DNA from: Oscillospiraceae bacterium
GTDB lineage: Bacteria; Bacillota; Clostridia; UMGS1883
Reading direction: 5' to 3'
Length of the DNA stretch: 64,000 nt
Assembly (NCBI GenBank): GCA_015068735.1
Contig: SVJW01000004.1
Location: 18,035-82,034, forward strand
In this document: piece after piece, positions 44,081 to 51,503 of the stretch
Position numbering within the stretch: position 1 is the first letter of the stretch
How the letters are laid out: each line of letters begins with the position of its first letter
Program-made: the position numbers and the translations under genes
The notes under the pieces: generated by a model
Seen by the model: the letters and a program-made list of their open reading frames with translations, nothing else
Databases searched by the model: none
What the model was told of the DNA's origin: nothing

Positions 44081-44157
44081 TGGTCGGAGTGGCGGGACTT
44101 GAACCCGCGGCCTCTTCGTCCCGAACGAAGCACGCTACCAAACTGCGCTACACCCCG
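44081..44157 (-). tRNA. tRNA-Pro (anticodon CGG)
   Basis: 77-nt cloverleaf on the minus strand. The acceptor CGGGGTG pairs with CACTCCG, the anticodon stem CTTCG/CGAAG encloses loop TTCGGGA, the T-arm contains GTTCAAGTC, and CCA is encoded. Anticodon CGG reads CCG. Confidence 0.95.
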
Positions 44158-44196
44158 GAAGAGTCTGTATAAGATAATAATCAATATACCTTATGT

Positions 44197-44225
44197 ATTA
44201 TACTATCCAATTCAAATTAAGTCAA
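44197..44225 (-). promoter_or_regulatory. Promoter of tRNA-Pro(CGG)
   Basis: Minus-strand TTGACT (44220-44225), 17-bp spacer, TATAAT (44197-44202). Confidence 0.8.
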
Positions 44226-44242
44226 GAAAATTTTTGCGGTAT

Positions 44243-44271
44243 TTGACTTTGGCTATTTTCGGTGATATACT
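44243..44271 (+). promoter_or_regulatory. Promoter of yifB
   Basis: TTGACT (44243-44248), 17-bp spacer, TATACT (44266-44271), 30 nt before the yifB start. Confidence 0.75.
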
Positions 44272-44301
44272 GTGTATATATTTATATAAGGAATGTTTTC
44301 T

Positions 44302-44951
44302 ATGATAGTGAAGGTAAACACAGGTGCCCTTTCGGGTCTTGACGGAAAAAGTGTAATAGTGGAAGCGGATTTTTCAAACGGGCTTCCTGCCTTTGATGTG
44401 GTGGGTCTTCCCGATGCTACCGTTCGTGAGGCAAAGGAAAGAGTTCGTGCCGCCCTTAAAAACAGCGGGTTTGAGTTTCCTGCAAAACGTGCAGTTATAA
44501 ACCTTGCCCCAGCAGATTTAAAAAAAGAGGGAACACAGTTTGATTTACCCATTGCAATTTCCATTATGGCAGGAACAGGTCAACTTAAAACCGATCTTTC
44601 CGAATATATGTTTATTGGAGAATTGGGGCTTTCGGGCGAACTCAGAAGTGTTAACGGAGTGCTTTCTCTTGTTTCATCGGCTAAGGAATGGGGAATTACA
44701 AAAGTTTTTGTTCCCGAAAGCAATGCGGAAGAAGCCGCCCTTACCCAAGGAATGGAAATCTACGGTGCGAAATGTCTTGCCGATGTTTTCGGTCACCTTA
44801 TGGGCGAAAATATAATAGAGCCTACAAAATGCAATCTTGATGAGATATTTTCCGATGCGTCCCACTACGATATAGACTTTTCCGATGTTCGCGGACAGAT
44901 AGCACTTCGCAGAGGTATTGAACTGTGTGTAAGCGGTGGACACAATCTTCT
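44302..44951 (+). pseudogene. yifB: yifB/comM 5' part, interrupted by the island
   Basis: First part of the Mg-chelatase-like AAA+ protein YifB/ComM, a hexameric helicase aiding branch migration in natural transformation. It shows MIVKVNTGALSGLDGKSVIVEADFSNGLPAFDVVGLPDATVREAKERVRAAL and INLAPADLKKEGTQFDLPIAI. The gene is cut in the GGHNLL segment, immediately before the Walker A. The frame runs on through 25 island-encoded residues to a stop at 45027, giving a truncated product without ATPase. ATG 44302 has AAGGA 9 nt upstream; the ATG at 44293 lies too near that site. Joined to 50514-51387, it gives an uninterrupted 507-aa YifB. Confidence 0.95.
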
Positions 44952-44954
44952 GAT

Positions 44955-44976
44955 ATTAGGTAGCACCCTCCAACCT
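44955..44976 (+). repeat. Left terminal inverted repeat of the island
   Basis: 22 bp starting ATTAGGTAGCACCCTCC. Its exact reverse complement is at 50484-50505. Confidence 0.95.
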
Positions 44977-45012
44977 CTTACAAACTCCCATAAAATAAGG
45001 CTTTTGAAACAT

Positions 45013-45043
45013 TTAGGTGTTGCGTAAAACACCTAATTTTTTT
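45013..45043 (+). terminator. Terminator just inside the left end of the island
   Basis: TTAGGTGTT/AACACCTAA stem followed by a T run. It would stop transcription entering from the yifB promoter. The rest of 45044-45246 is AT-rich with TAGGGACA repeated at 45129 and 45194 and no gene. Confidence 0.85.
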
Positions 45044-45246
45044 ATGTTTTTTTCACTCATTCAAGCGGATTTTTTAAAAATTACAATCTTTTTAAAGAGA
45101 TTTTTTTTGTTAAAATTTGAATGTAATTTAGGGACATTAACTTATTTAACTCACATATAAAAAATGATAACTTCACATATACATTTTCAAGAGTAGGGAC
45201 AAAAATTTATATTACATTAGAAAAGATATATGAGGGGGTTATTAAT

Positions 45247-45744
45247 ATGTATAGGTATAGGGTTTTAGGAAAACATTTGATAAATAACAAGTGGTTGTAT
45301 TCAGTTCAAATCATTGGAACAGATGATGTTAAAATGTTAAATACTTCTGCTGTAAAACCATTATTACAAACAAATCTTTGCACTAATGCAATTGTAAGAA
45401 GTAATTGTGTGGTTGAAATTTATGATGTAGAGCAGGCTTTTAATGAATTGGTAGTGGCATTAGATGGTTCTAATAAATTAAATATTAAGGTAATAAAGGT
45501 TATAGAAACAAAACCAAATAGGAAAAGAGCATATATGAAAATCTATAATAACAAAGGTATTGATATTACTCTTAATGTATATAATTTATTGCAAAGAAAT
45601 ACTTCATTGACAAGTAAAGGTGAATTATCTTTGGGTGGAAGTAGTAATGCTAATTTAGTTGATGTGGTAGTTTATAGTTTAAGAGAACAGGCTGCAATAT
45701 TTCAATTACCAAATGTAATAGATACAAATTATAGAAGTATATAA
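45247..45744 (+). CDS. Island protein 1, uncharacterised (165 aa)
   Basis: Not recognised. Soluble, basic, mixed alpha/beta, starting MYRYRVLGKHLINNKWLYSVQIIG, with KPNRKRAYMKIYNNKGIDITLNVYNLLQ and GGSSNANLVDVVVYS later. GAGGGGGT lies 8 nt before the ATG, a strong ribosome site. AT-rich codon use differs sharply from the chromosomal genes. It converges on the ATPase-like gene, with the stops 12 bp apart. No known domain can be named. Confidence 0.7.
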   Translation: MYRYRVLGKHLINNKWLYSVQIIGTDDVKMLNTSAVKPLLQTNLCTNAIVRSNCVVEIYDVEQAFNELVVALDGSNKLNIKVIKVIETKPNRKRAYMKIYNNKGIDITLNVYNLLQRNTSLTSKGELSLGGSSNANLVDVVVYSLREQAAIFQLPNVIDTNYRSI

Positions 45745-45756
45745 TAAAAGGGTTCC

Positions 45757-47073
45757 TTAATTATCTTTAACTGATAACATTGTATCAACATTAGTGCCAT
45801 TAACATATTTAGTAAATGGATTGTCTCTAACTTCAATCTTGCCTCTATAATAATTTCTATCACTAACAGTATTTCTTTCATTCTGCCTTGCTTGTTGCTG
45901 TGTATTATTTTGAGGTTGAGAAGTGAAAGGCTGTGTAGAAGAGACTTGCTGCCTTTGAGGTTGTGGAGTAGTGGAAGAAGTAGGTTGATTTTGTCTATGT
46001 GGTCTGTCTTGATAATTTTGAGGTGTATGGGATGAATAATCAAATGTATCATTACCCATATCATATTCATCTGATTGTCTTCCTTGTGGTTGCTCTCCAA
46101 CAACAAATTCCTGACTTAAGATTTCTGACTTCAAACTGTCAAAATCACTATTAAATCTATTCTTATAAGCAGCAACAACTTGTTTTCTTAATTCCTCATC
46201 AAGTACCACCTTTGAAATATCCGCAAAGAATGAATCTTGTTTAATTTTATACTTCCCGTCAAAGTTATGTATTAACTCATCTTTTTTATTGTTAAACTTT
46301 GCTTCATTTCCTTCTTTTCTTTTAATTGTATCTAACCCATTTCTATCTCGTCTTATTTCATTGATTATAGCAGTATATTTTCCTTCAAACATATCAACAG
46401 TATTAGAAAATCTATCATCCTCACTACTATCAACGCCAACTCCTACACCCACAGCATTTAATGAACTGCCATCTGACAGAGTACAATCATATATGTAATC
46501 TTTAATACTATTTGATAGTCCTAATTGCTTTACAGCACTATCAGCATAGATATACGCTGACTCAATAACATCTGCAGGATTAACACCAATAGAAGAAGTC
46601 AATTTATTAAGATAACCCTCAAAATAATCTGTTTCTTTTCTACCCATAGGTACTGCTTCGTCATTTGCATCTCTTTGATTAGGAACAGTATAAATGTTAA
46701 ATGGTTTGAATAATTTAATATTACCACTTCTTATATCAACGCCTTCAGAGATTGCCCAATATCCTTTACCACTCTTTAATTTTTGTACCCATTCTTCTCT
46801 TCCCATAGTTCCATCACCATAAACATCGGCACCTTTAACAATACCACCTTTACCAACTATTTTCAGAGAACTTAAATTACTTACTATTTTACCTATTGTT
46901 GTATATCTACCATGTCTTTTTTCTGCTAACCACGAAGGTTCTTGGAAAATGAAGAACATATTTGCATTTGCTTTTCTTAAAGAAATGACAGAAGCATTTA
47001 AAGCATTAGATTGTAGTGTTTTACAAAATTCTAACCACCTATTTATATAATCTATTCCTTCGTCATATTTCAA
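45757..47073 (-). CDS. Island protein 2: C-terminal part of a conjugation/FtsK-type ATPase? (438 aa)
   Basis: The only minus-strand gene of the island. The N-terminal region SVISLRKANANMFFIFQEPSWLAEKRHG resembles the post-Walker-B segment of VirD4/HerA/FtsK-like DNA-pumping ATPases, but no Walker A or B precedes it. The frame opens at a TTG without a ribosome site and has an in-frame stop just upstream near 47107, so an N-terminal truncation is likely. The middle has GKGYWAISEGVDIRSGNIKLFKPFNIYTVP; residues about 330-410 form a Gln/Asn/Ser/Thr/Pro-rich tail. The family call is tentative. A coupling role in conjugation or packaging would be inference. Confidence 0.55.
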   Translation of the reverse strand: MKYDEGIDYINRWLEFCKTLQSNALNASVISLRKANANMFFIFQEPSWLAEKRHGRYTTIGKIVSNLSSLKIVGKGGIVKGADVYGDGTMGREEWVQKLKSGKGYWAISEGVDIRSGNIKLFKPFNIYTVPNQRDANDEAVPMGRKETDYFEGYLNKLTSSIGVNPADVIESAYIYADSAVKQLGLSNSIKDYIYDCTLSDGSSLNAVGVGVGVDSSEDDRFSNTVDMFEGKYTAIINEIRRDRNGLDTIKRKEGNEAKFNNKKDELIHNFDGKYKIKQDSFFADISKVVLDEELRKQVVAAYKNRFNSDFDSLKSEILSQEFVVGEQPQGRQSDEYDMGNDTFDYSSHTPQNYQDRPHRQNQPTSSTTPQPQRQQVSSTQPFTSQPQNNTQQQARQNERNTVSDRNYYRGKIEVRDNPFTKYVNGTNVDTMLSVKDN

Positions 47074-47118
47074 ACTGCTTTTATTAAGTAAATCAGACTC
47101 AATTTTTCCTAAGAATTC

Positions 47119-47583
47119 TTGTCATATGATGAAAACAATAATCTGATTTTATTTGTAAGTAGATATAGAAATGTTGAAAATGAAGCATATATAGAATTTC
47201 GTTTTAATATGGGTTCTGTGTCAAAAGAAAAAGCAGATGAGGTAAAAGGTATTCTTCACTTGTTAAGGTCAAGTAAGGAAGGTGGTTTCTCCACCTTGAT
47301 TAAACAAGTATATGCACCTGATACTCCATATAATAAGTCAGACCTTAAAGATGAATATATTAGTGGTTTTTCAGGACTGTTTGAGTCAGAATTGTCTGTT
47401 AAAGATGGTAGAATTATTTATCAGATAAAACTTACAAATGATTTTTCAAAAGGACGTGCCTATTTTGATTTGGATAGAGCATCAAAAAATAAAATCAAAC
47501 TTTTGAAAAATTCAATAGAAATTTTTGAAAAAGATTACTTTAATGAGTTTTTATTGAAATTACAACAAATAAAAGCAGAGTGA
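47119..47583 (+). CDS. Island protein 3, uncharacterised (154 aa)
   Basis: Not recognised. Charged soluble protein with an N-terminal beta-rich part (ILFVSRYRNVENEAYIEFRFNMGS), a helix with KEKADEVKGILHLLRSSKEGG and a lysine-rich C-terminal helix. It starts with TTG and no good ribosome site, only 45 bp from the opposite-strand gene start. A rearrangement joining two truncated genes here is possible. An in-frame stop at 47110 prevents a longer product. Confidence 0.55.
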   Translation: MSYDENNNLILFVSRYRNVENEAYIEFRFNMGSVSKEKADEVKGILHLLRSSKEGGFSTLIKQVYAPDTPYNKSDLKDEYISGFSGLFESELSVKDGRIIYQIKLTNDFSKGRAYFDLDRASKNKIKLLKNSIEIFEKDYFNEFLLKLQQIKAE

Positions 47584-47632
47584 AACTATAAAGAGTGATT
47601 TCCCTTAATAACAACAAGGAGAAAGGGTTATA

Positions 47633-47773
47633 ATGAAATATTTTAAGATTTTTAATGATTTAAGCTCTTGTGTATTAAATAGAAATGATAAAAATAATTT
47701 AAGGAAGAAAAATAACAAATATTTTATGAAGGAGGAATCTGTCCCTCCTTCTTTTGCTGTAAAAGGGGGTTAA
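47633..47773 (+). CDS. Island small protein (46 aa) with internal hairpin
   Basis: Begins MKYFKIFNDLSSCVLNRNDK after AAGGAG. It is basic and Asn/Lys-rich. An 8-bp hairpin GAAGGAGG/CCTCCTTC lies inside its 3' half, 30 nt before the next gene, and could act on translation or termination of that gene. Whether the peptide or the RNA matters is open. Confidence 0.5.
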   Translation: MKYFKIFNDLSSCVLNRNDKNNLRKKNNKYFMKEESVPPSFAVKGG

Positions 47774-47777
47774 TATA

Positions 47778-48497
47778 TTGGTTTTAACTGATAAGCAGCA
47801 AGAACAGAAAAGATGGTTAGAGAGTTTAGGACTTAAAGAGTATTATCCTTTCATAGAAAATTGTGTGGAATGCTCTACTGATAATATTGAGGATGTCTAT
47901 TTTAGAGCAGTATATTCTTTTGAAACTTTTAGACCTGTTGAAGAAACTAATCAATATTATTCAGCAAATGAATTAAGAAATATTAAATTGATTCAAAGGT
48001 ATCAAAAAAATGTGGGTGCATACCACAGTAACATCAAAAAGGACAGAAATTTAACTGAAGAACAAATAAGTCATATACCACCACACGAACACAGAAGTAA
48101 ATTGGCAAAAGCTGATAAGGTTAATAGAGGTATTTATTTTATAACAGGGTTAAGAGGATATACTTCGACCACTATTTTCAATAATCCTTCAACAGAAGCA
48201 GGTAAAGGAAACAGAACCTTTGTTGGTTGTGGTATGTTTAAGAAAAATAGAGTTGTTGGGAGAATTGAAGATGTCCTTCCTGAAACAGTAAAACTTTATG
48301 ATTTCTCCTTTGCTGACTTTCATTATCCATATATGATAAATGGCAAAGAGGAATCTTCTGACAATATTTATGATGTTTATGAAAAGGCATATAAATTTGG
48401 TAAGTTTTTTGAGGTTATAGATTCTCGTATGATGTATAGTAGCCAACAAAAGCGTATAATTAGAAGATTACAAAGGTTAGGTGAAAAGAATGGGTAA
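47778..48497 (+). CDS. Island protein 4, uncharacterised (239 aa)
   Basis: Not recognised. It starts MVLTDKQQEQKRWLESLGLKEYYPF from TTG with GGGGG 8 nt upstream. It includes THNI-like polar helices, PPHEHRSKLAKADKVNRGIYF, the sequence TGLRGYTSTTIFNNPSTEAGKG and a basic C-terminal helix RIIRRLQRLGEKNG. Cys residues are few and no nuclease or transposase motif is clear. It overlaps the next gene by 8 bases, so the two are translationally linked. Confidence 0.65.
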   Translation: MVLTDKQQEQKRWLESLGLKEYYPFIENCVECSTDNIEDVYFRAVYSFETFRPVEETNQYYSANELRNIKLIQRYQKNVGAYHSNIKKDRNLTEEQISHIPPHEHRSKLAKADKVNRGIYFITGLRGYTSTTIFNNPSTEAGKGNRTFVGCGMFKKNRVVGRIEDVLPETVKLYDFSFADFHYPYMINGKEESSDNIYDVYEKAYKFGKFFEVIDSRMMYSSQQKRIIRRLQRLGEKNG

Positions 48498-48927
48498 AAT
48501 TATTTTTATGACAGAACAGGATATAGAAAGAAAATATGACAGTCTTGTTGAAAGATTAAGTAATTCAAATGATAACACAGAACTTAAAGGACTTAAATTA
48601 GAAGGGTTATATGAAATATTTAAGGCAATGAATAGTTATTTATATCAGGGGTTTGATGCATTGCTTGTAATGGGTATTCTTGATAAAAAGTTTGAAAACT
48701 TGACTAATTCACATAATCAAGAAGAAGTCAAAGAAGCAGTTAAGTTAAGTACGTGCCATTTCACAGAAAAAGGCGTTGAAGTTAACAAATGTCATATTCC
48801 TGCTGAAGAATTGATATTGTTGCAAATTGCAAGTAATATGCATCCACTCAACCAAAGGGCACAAAAAAGATATAGACACTTATACAGACAATGCTTTGGT
48901 GGTAAAAGTAGATTGGTGGTGTCATAA
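48490..48927 (+). CDS. Island protein 5, uncharacterised (145 aa)
   Basis: Not recognised. Predominantly helical, with MTEQDIERKYDSLVERLSN near the N-terminus and a basic C-terminus (RAQKRYRHLYRQCFGGKSRL). The start is ambiguous: ATG 48490 is used and ATG 48511 is possible. It ends one base into the next gene (TAATG), so it is co-translated with it. Confidence 0.6.
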   Translation: MGKIIFMTEQDIERKYDSLVERLSNSNDNTELKGLKLEGLYEIFKAMNSYLYQGFDALLVMGILDKKFENLTNSHNQEEVKEAVKLSTCHFTEKGVEVNKCHIPAEELILLQIASNMHPLNQRAQKRYRHLYRQCFGGKSRLVVS

Positions 48928-49538
48928 TGGCACAAGAGGAAAAGGATAAGGGATTGTATTTTGTTTCTGTGAAAAATCCTGTTTTAGCTTTAAGTACAGA
49001 TTATGAAGAATACATAGCCACAAGTGAAGACTTCAAAACATTCTGTAATGAGGTGTTTGACCTTAATACTGATAGTGAATATGATAATTTTATTCTGAAA
49101 AGATATGTTAGAGCAAAGAAGAAGGTTAATTTAGTGGCAGAAACCTTTACAGAAGGTAGAACAATACAAGGTTTTAGAAGAATTGTTGATACAAAAAAAG
49201 GTCCTGTCAAGATAGGATTTACTCGATTTAGAGAGCATCGAATATATGTTCAAGCAGGAGAAATATATTTAAGGGCTTATAGGGTTTTTCTTGCTGACCT
49301 ATGTACTGATAATGCTTGGGGATTTGAACCATTAAACAAGTTTGACAATGGTGGTAATATTGAGATTATTGAATGGAATAAAAGACCTTGTAGAAAAGGG
49401 ATTATCTACATAAACAATAAACTACAGAATATTCTCTATATTATTGATGCCTATTTTGAAACAAAAAGGCAAATGGATAATGATATTAAAAACCCAAAAC
49501 CACTTGAATTAGAGTCATTTATAAAAGGACTGTTGTAA
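48927..49538 (+). CDS. Island protein 6, uncharacterised (203 aa)
   Basis: Not recognised. Begins MAQEEKDKGLYFVSVKNPVLALSTDYEEY and has a basic middle (RYVRAKKKVNLV), FRRIVDTKKGPVKIGFTRFREHRIYVQAG and RPCRKGIIYINNKLQNILYIID. It looks like a soluble, possibly nucleic-acid-binding protein, from charge only. It is the third of three overlapping genes (47778-49538) that form an operon. Confidence 0.6.
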   Translation: MAQEEKDKGLYFVSVKNPVLALSTDYEEYIATSEDFKTFCNEVFDLNTDSEYDNFILKRYVRAKKKVNLVAETFTEGRTIQGFRRIVDTKKGPVKIGFTRFREHRIYVQAGEIYLRAYRVFLADLCTDNAWGFEPLNKFDNGGNIEIIEWNKRPCRKGIIYINNKLQNILYIIDAYFETKRQMDNDIKNPKPLELESFIKGLL

Positions 49539-49609
49539 AACAGTCCTTAAACCTTGTAATTTTTCGATAATTGAGTTATAATAATATTAGAAAGTAAGTG
49601 AGGATAACT

Positions 49610-50095
49610 ATGAGTGATAAACTAAAGACACCATCCAATTTCTTTAAAGATATGGATGAAGTAAGAGCCTATGCAGAGAGTATAAAGGACAGTGTATCAG
49701 AGAATGTTTATAATGACATATTATTTCTGTTGGGGTTAGAAGAAAATAAAGCATTAACAACAATGGTAAAGATAAATGGTGAAGATGTAGCTATTGATAG
49801 ATATATAGCAGATTTGATTAAATTTCTTGAAGATAAAGATTATAAGCCTTTGGCAAGTTGTTCTGGATTACAGGAGGAACATCAAGACTCATTACATAAA
49901 CCAAAGCAAGGTTATTTAGCAATAAAATATTTAGATAATTGCTTCAAGTATTTATCAGAGAATCTAAACATTGATGGTATATCTGTAGAAAAAAGTGAGT
50001 GCTATTTACAACCAGCTATAAACATTACTGTAAAAGCAGATACAGATGAAGAATTAAAAGACTTATGGAATAGATTATTTGAGTTTCTTAAATAA
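49610..50095 (+). CDS. Island protein 7, uncharacterised (161 aa)
   Basis: Not recognised. Begins MSDKLKTPSNFFKDMDEVRAYAESI. It contains KPLASCSGLQEEHQDSLHKP, a Ser-Cys-Ser-Gly plus His pattern like that in TYW3-type or phage-associated small proteins, then ITVKADTDEELKDLWNRLFEFLK. ATG 49610 has AGTGAGG 6 nt upstream. It is separated from the operon by 71 bp with a possible promoter of its own, and a terminator follows. Confidence 0.6.
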   Translation: MSDKLKTPSNFFKDMDEVRAYAESIKDSVSENVYNDILFLLGLEENKALTTMVKINGEDVAIDRYIADLIKFLEDKDYKPLASCSGLQEEHQDSLHKPKQGYLAIKYLDNCFKYLSENLNIDGISVEKSECYLQPAINITVKADTDEELKDLWNRLFEFLK

Positions 50096-50109
50096 TGAAT
50101 GTAAATAGA

Positions 50110-50147
50110 AAAAGGTACAAATGAGTGGAAAATCATTTGTACCTTTT
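50110..50147 (+). terminator. Terminator near the right end of the island
   Basis: A 15-bp stem AAAAGGTACAAATGA/TCATTTGTACCTTTT with an 8-nt loop. It can act in both orientations. The 330 bp from here to the right repeat hold no island gene; an open frame beginning at 50362 reads through the repeat into yifB. Confidence 0.85.
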
Positions 50148-50483
50148 CTTCTTTAAGCAATATATTATAACACACGTTATGAAAAAAATCAATACAAAAT
50201 TAAAAGTTTTTTTCGTTTTCTCTTGCATTATTGATATCAAGATGCTATAATATTAAGTTGAAGAGGAATAGATTAAAATAAGATTATCTATTTTATGTCT
50301 AATTGAGGAAAATGTTGTTTCAAGGACTGTGACTATGCTTGTTTGAGAATAGGATAAATGAATGGTAAAAAGATATTCAAAAATTAAATATCCGTATAAA
50401 TGGTACCTTTTTGTAATGAAAAAGGAAGATGTTTTGCTGCTTTGGGTAAATGTGAATATGCTTTACTATCACAGTATTTCACA

Positions 50484-50505
50484 AGGTTGGAGGGTGCTAC
50501 CTAAT
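50484..50505 (-). repeat. Right terminal inverted repeat of the island
   Basis: Exact reverse complement of 44955-44976, with AGGTTGGAGGGTGCTACC on the plus strand. Confidence 0.95.
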
Positions 50506-50507
50506 GT

Positions 50508-51387
50508 TCTTCTTATCGGAACACCGGGTAGCGGTAAGTCTATGCTCAGTCAGAGAATTCCCACAATTCTTCCCGACATGACTTTGGAAGAAGCAATTGA
50601 AGTTACGAAAATATATTCCATCGCAGGAGCTCTTGACTCAGATACAAAGCTTATTGCAAAAAGACCTTTCAGAACTCCTCACCATAGTGCCAGCGCAGTA
50701 AGTATTGTAGGTGGAGGAGCAAAGGCAAAACCGGGGGAGATTTCCCTTGCACATAACGGAGTTTTGTTCCTTGATGAGTTTCCCGAATATCGCAAAGATG
50801 TAATAGAGTCAATGCGTCAGCCTCTTGAGGATAAGAAAATCACAGTAACTCGTGCGGCGGCGTCATATACATATCCCTGTAATGCCATGATGGTCGTGGC
50901 GCTTAACCCTTGCAAATGCGGTTATTACGGAGACGGAACCAACCGTTGCCGCTGCAGTGAAACAGAGGTAAAGAAGTATCTCGGGAAGATAAGCGGTCCC
51001 ATGCTTGACAGAATAGATATTCAGCTTGAAGCGGCACCGGTAAAATATGCCGACCTTAAAGCTGTGAAGGGCGAAAGCTCCGCCAATATTAAAAAGAGGG
51101 TAAACGCTGCCCGTGAAATACAGAAAGAACGCTATAAGAACGAATCAATTACCACCAATGCACAACTTTCCGGTGCTCTTGTGGAAAAGTATTGCGTAAT
51201 AGGCGAAAACGAAAGCAAAATGCTTAAAAACGCATTTGAATCCCTCGGCCTCACGGCAAGAGCATATACCAGAATTTTAAAGGTAGCCCGTACTATTGCT
51301 GACTGTGACGGCAGAGAGAAGATAAACGAAATGGATATTGCCGAGGCAATCGGATATCGTAGTCTTGACAGAAAATATTTCAGGTAG
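50508..51387 (+). pseudogene. yifB: yifB/comM 3' part
   Basis: Remaining part of YifB/ComM, beginning at the Walker A: LLIGTPGSGKSMLSQRIPTILPDM, then RPFRTPHHSASAVSIVGGG, SLAHNGVLFLDEFPEY (Walker B), RQPLEDKKITVTRA, NPCKCGYYGD and the C-terminal Mg-chelatase domain RAYTRILKVARTIADCDG. An open frame starts 146 bp upstream inside the island (50362), so a fragment with the ATPase core might be made if an island start is used. Otherwise the gene is inactive until the island leaves. Confidence 0.95.
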
Positions 51388-51411
51388 ATAACGTCGGAAA
51401 ACATTTAGTTC

Positions 51412-51439
51412 TTGACATATTTTAAATATATGGTAAAAT
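51412..51439 (+). promoter_or_regulatory. Promoter of the sodium symporter gene
   Basis: TTGACA (51412-51417), 16-bp spacer, TAAAAT (51434-51439). Confidence 0.7.
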
Positions 51440-51451
51440 ATAGTTTATTAT

Positions 51452-51483
51452 AAGAGTCACCCTTATGGTGATTCTTCTTTTTT
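51452..51483 (+). terminator. Terminator-like hairpin in the leader of the symporter gene
   Basis: AAGAGTCACC/GGTGATTCTT (10 bp, one wobble) with a T run, between the promoter and the start codon. It is either the end of yifB transcripts or an attenuator. Confidence 0.65.
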
Positions 51484-51503
51484 GAAAAGCAGGAGGTTTC
51501 TGT

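Larger units (their letters stand above)
44952..50513. mobile_element. 5.56-kb AT-rich island with 22-bp terminal inverted repeats inserted in yifB
   Basis: The ends are perfect inverted repeats (44955-44976 and 50484-50505). TCTTCT occurs on both sides (44946-44951 and 50508-50513). Deleting the island with one TCTTCT copy rebuilds GGHNLLIGTPGSGK in frame. GC content falls to roughly 30%, well below the host genes. It carries eight genes, none a recognised transposase, integrase or replication gene, and terminators at both ends that insulate it. It may be non-autonomous, mobilised in trans, or use an unknown recombinase. Confidence 0.93.

Noticed and set aside
45757..47073. Transposase call for the 438-aa island protein
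   Set aside because: No DDE, HUH, serine- or tyrosine-recombinase residues in a recognisable arrangement are present. The best resemblance is to the C-terminal part of DNA-pumping ATPases.
44952..50513. Insertion sequence, integron or group II intron as the type of the island
   Set aside because: No transposase, attC series, reverse transcriptase or intron domain V-like end is visible.
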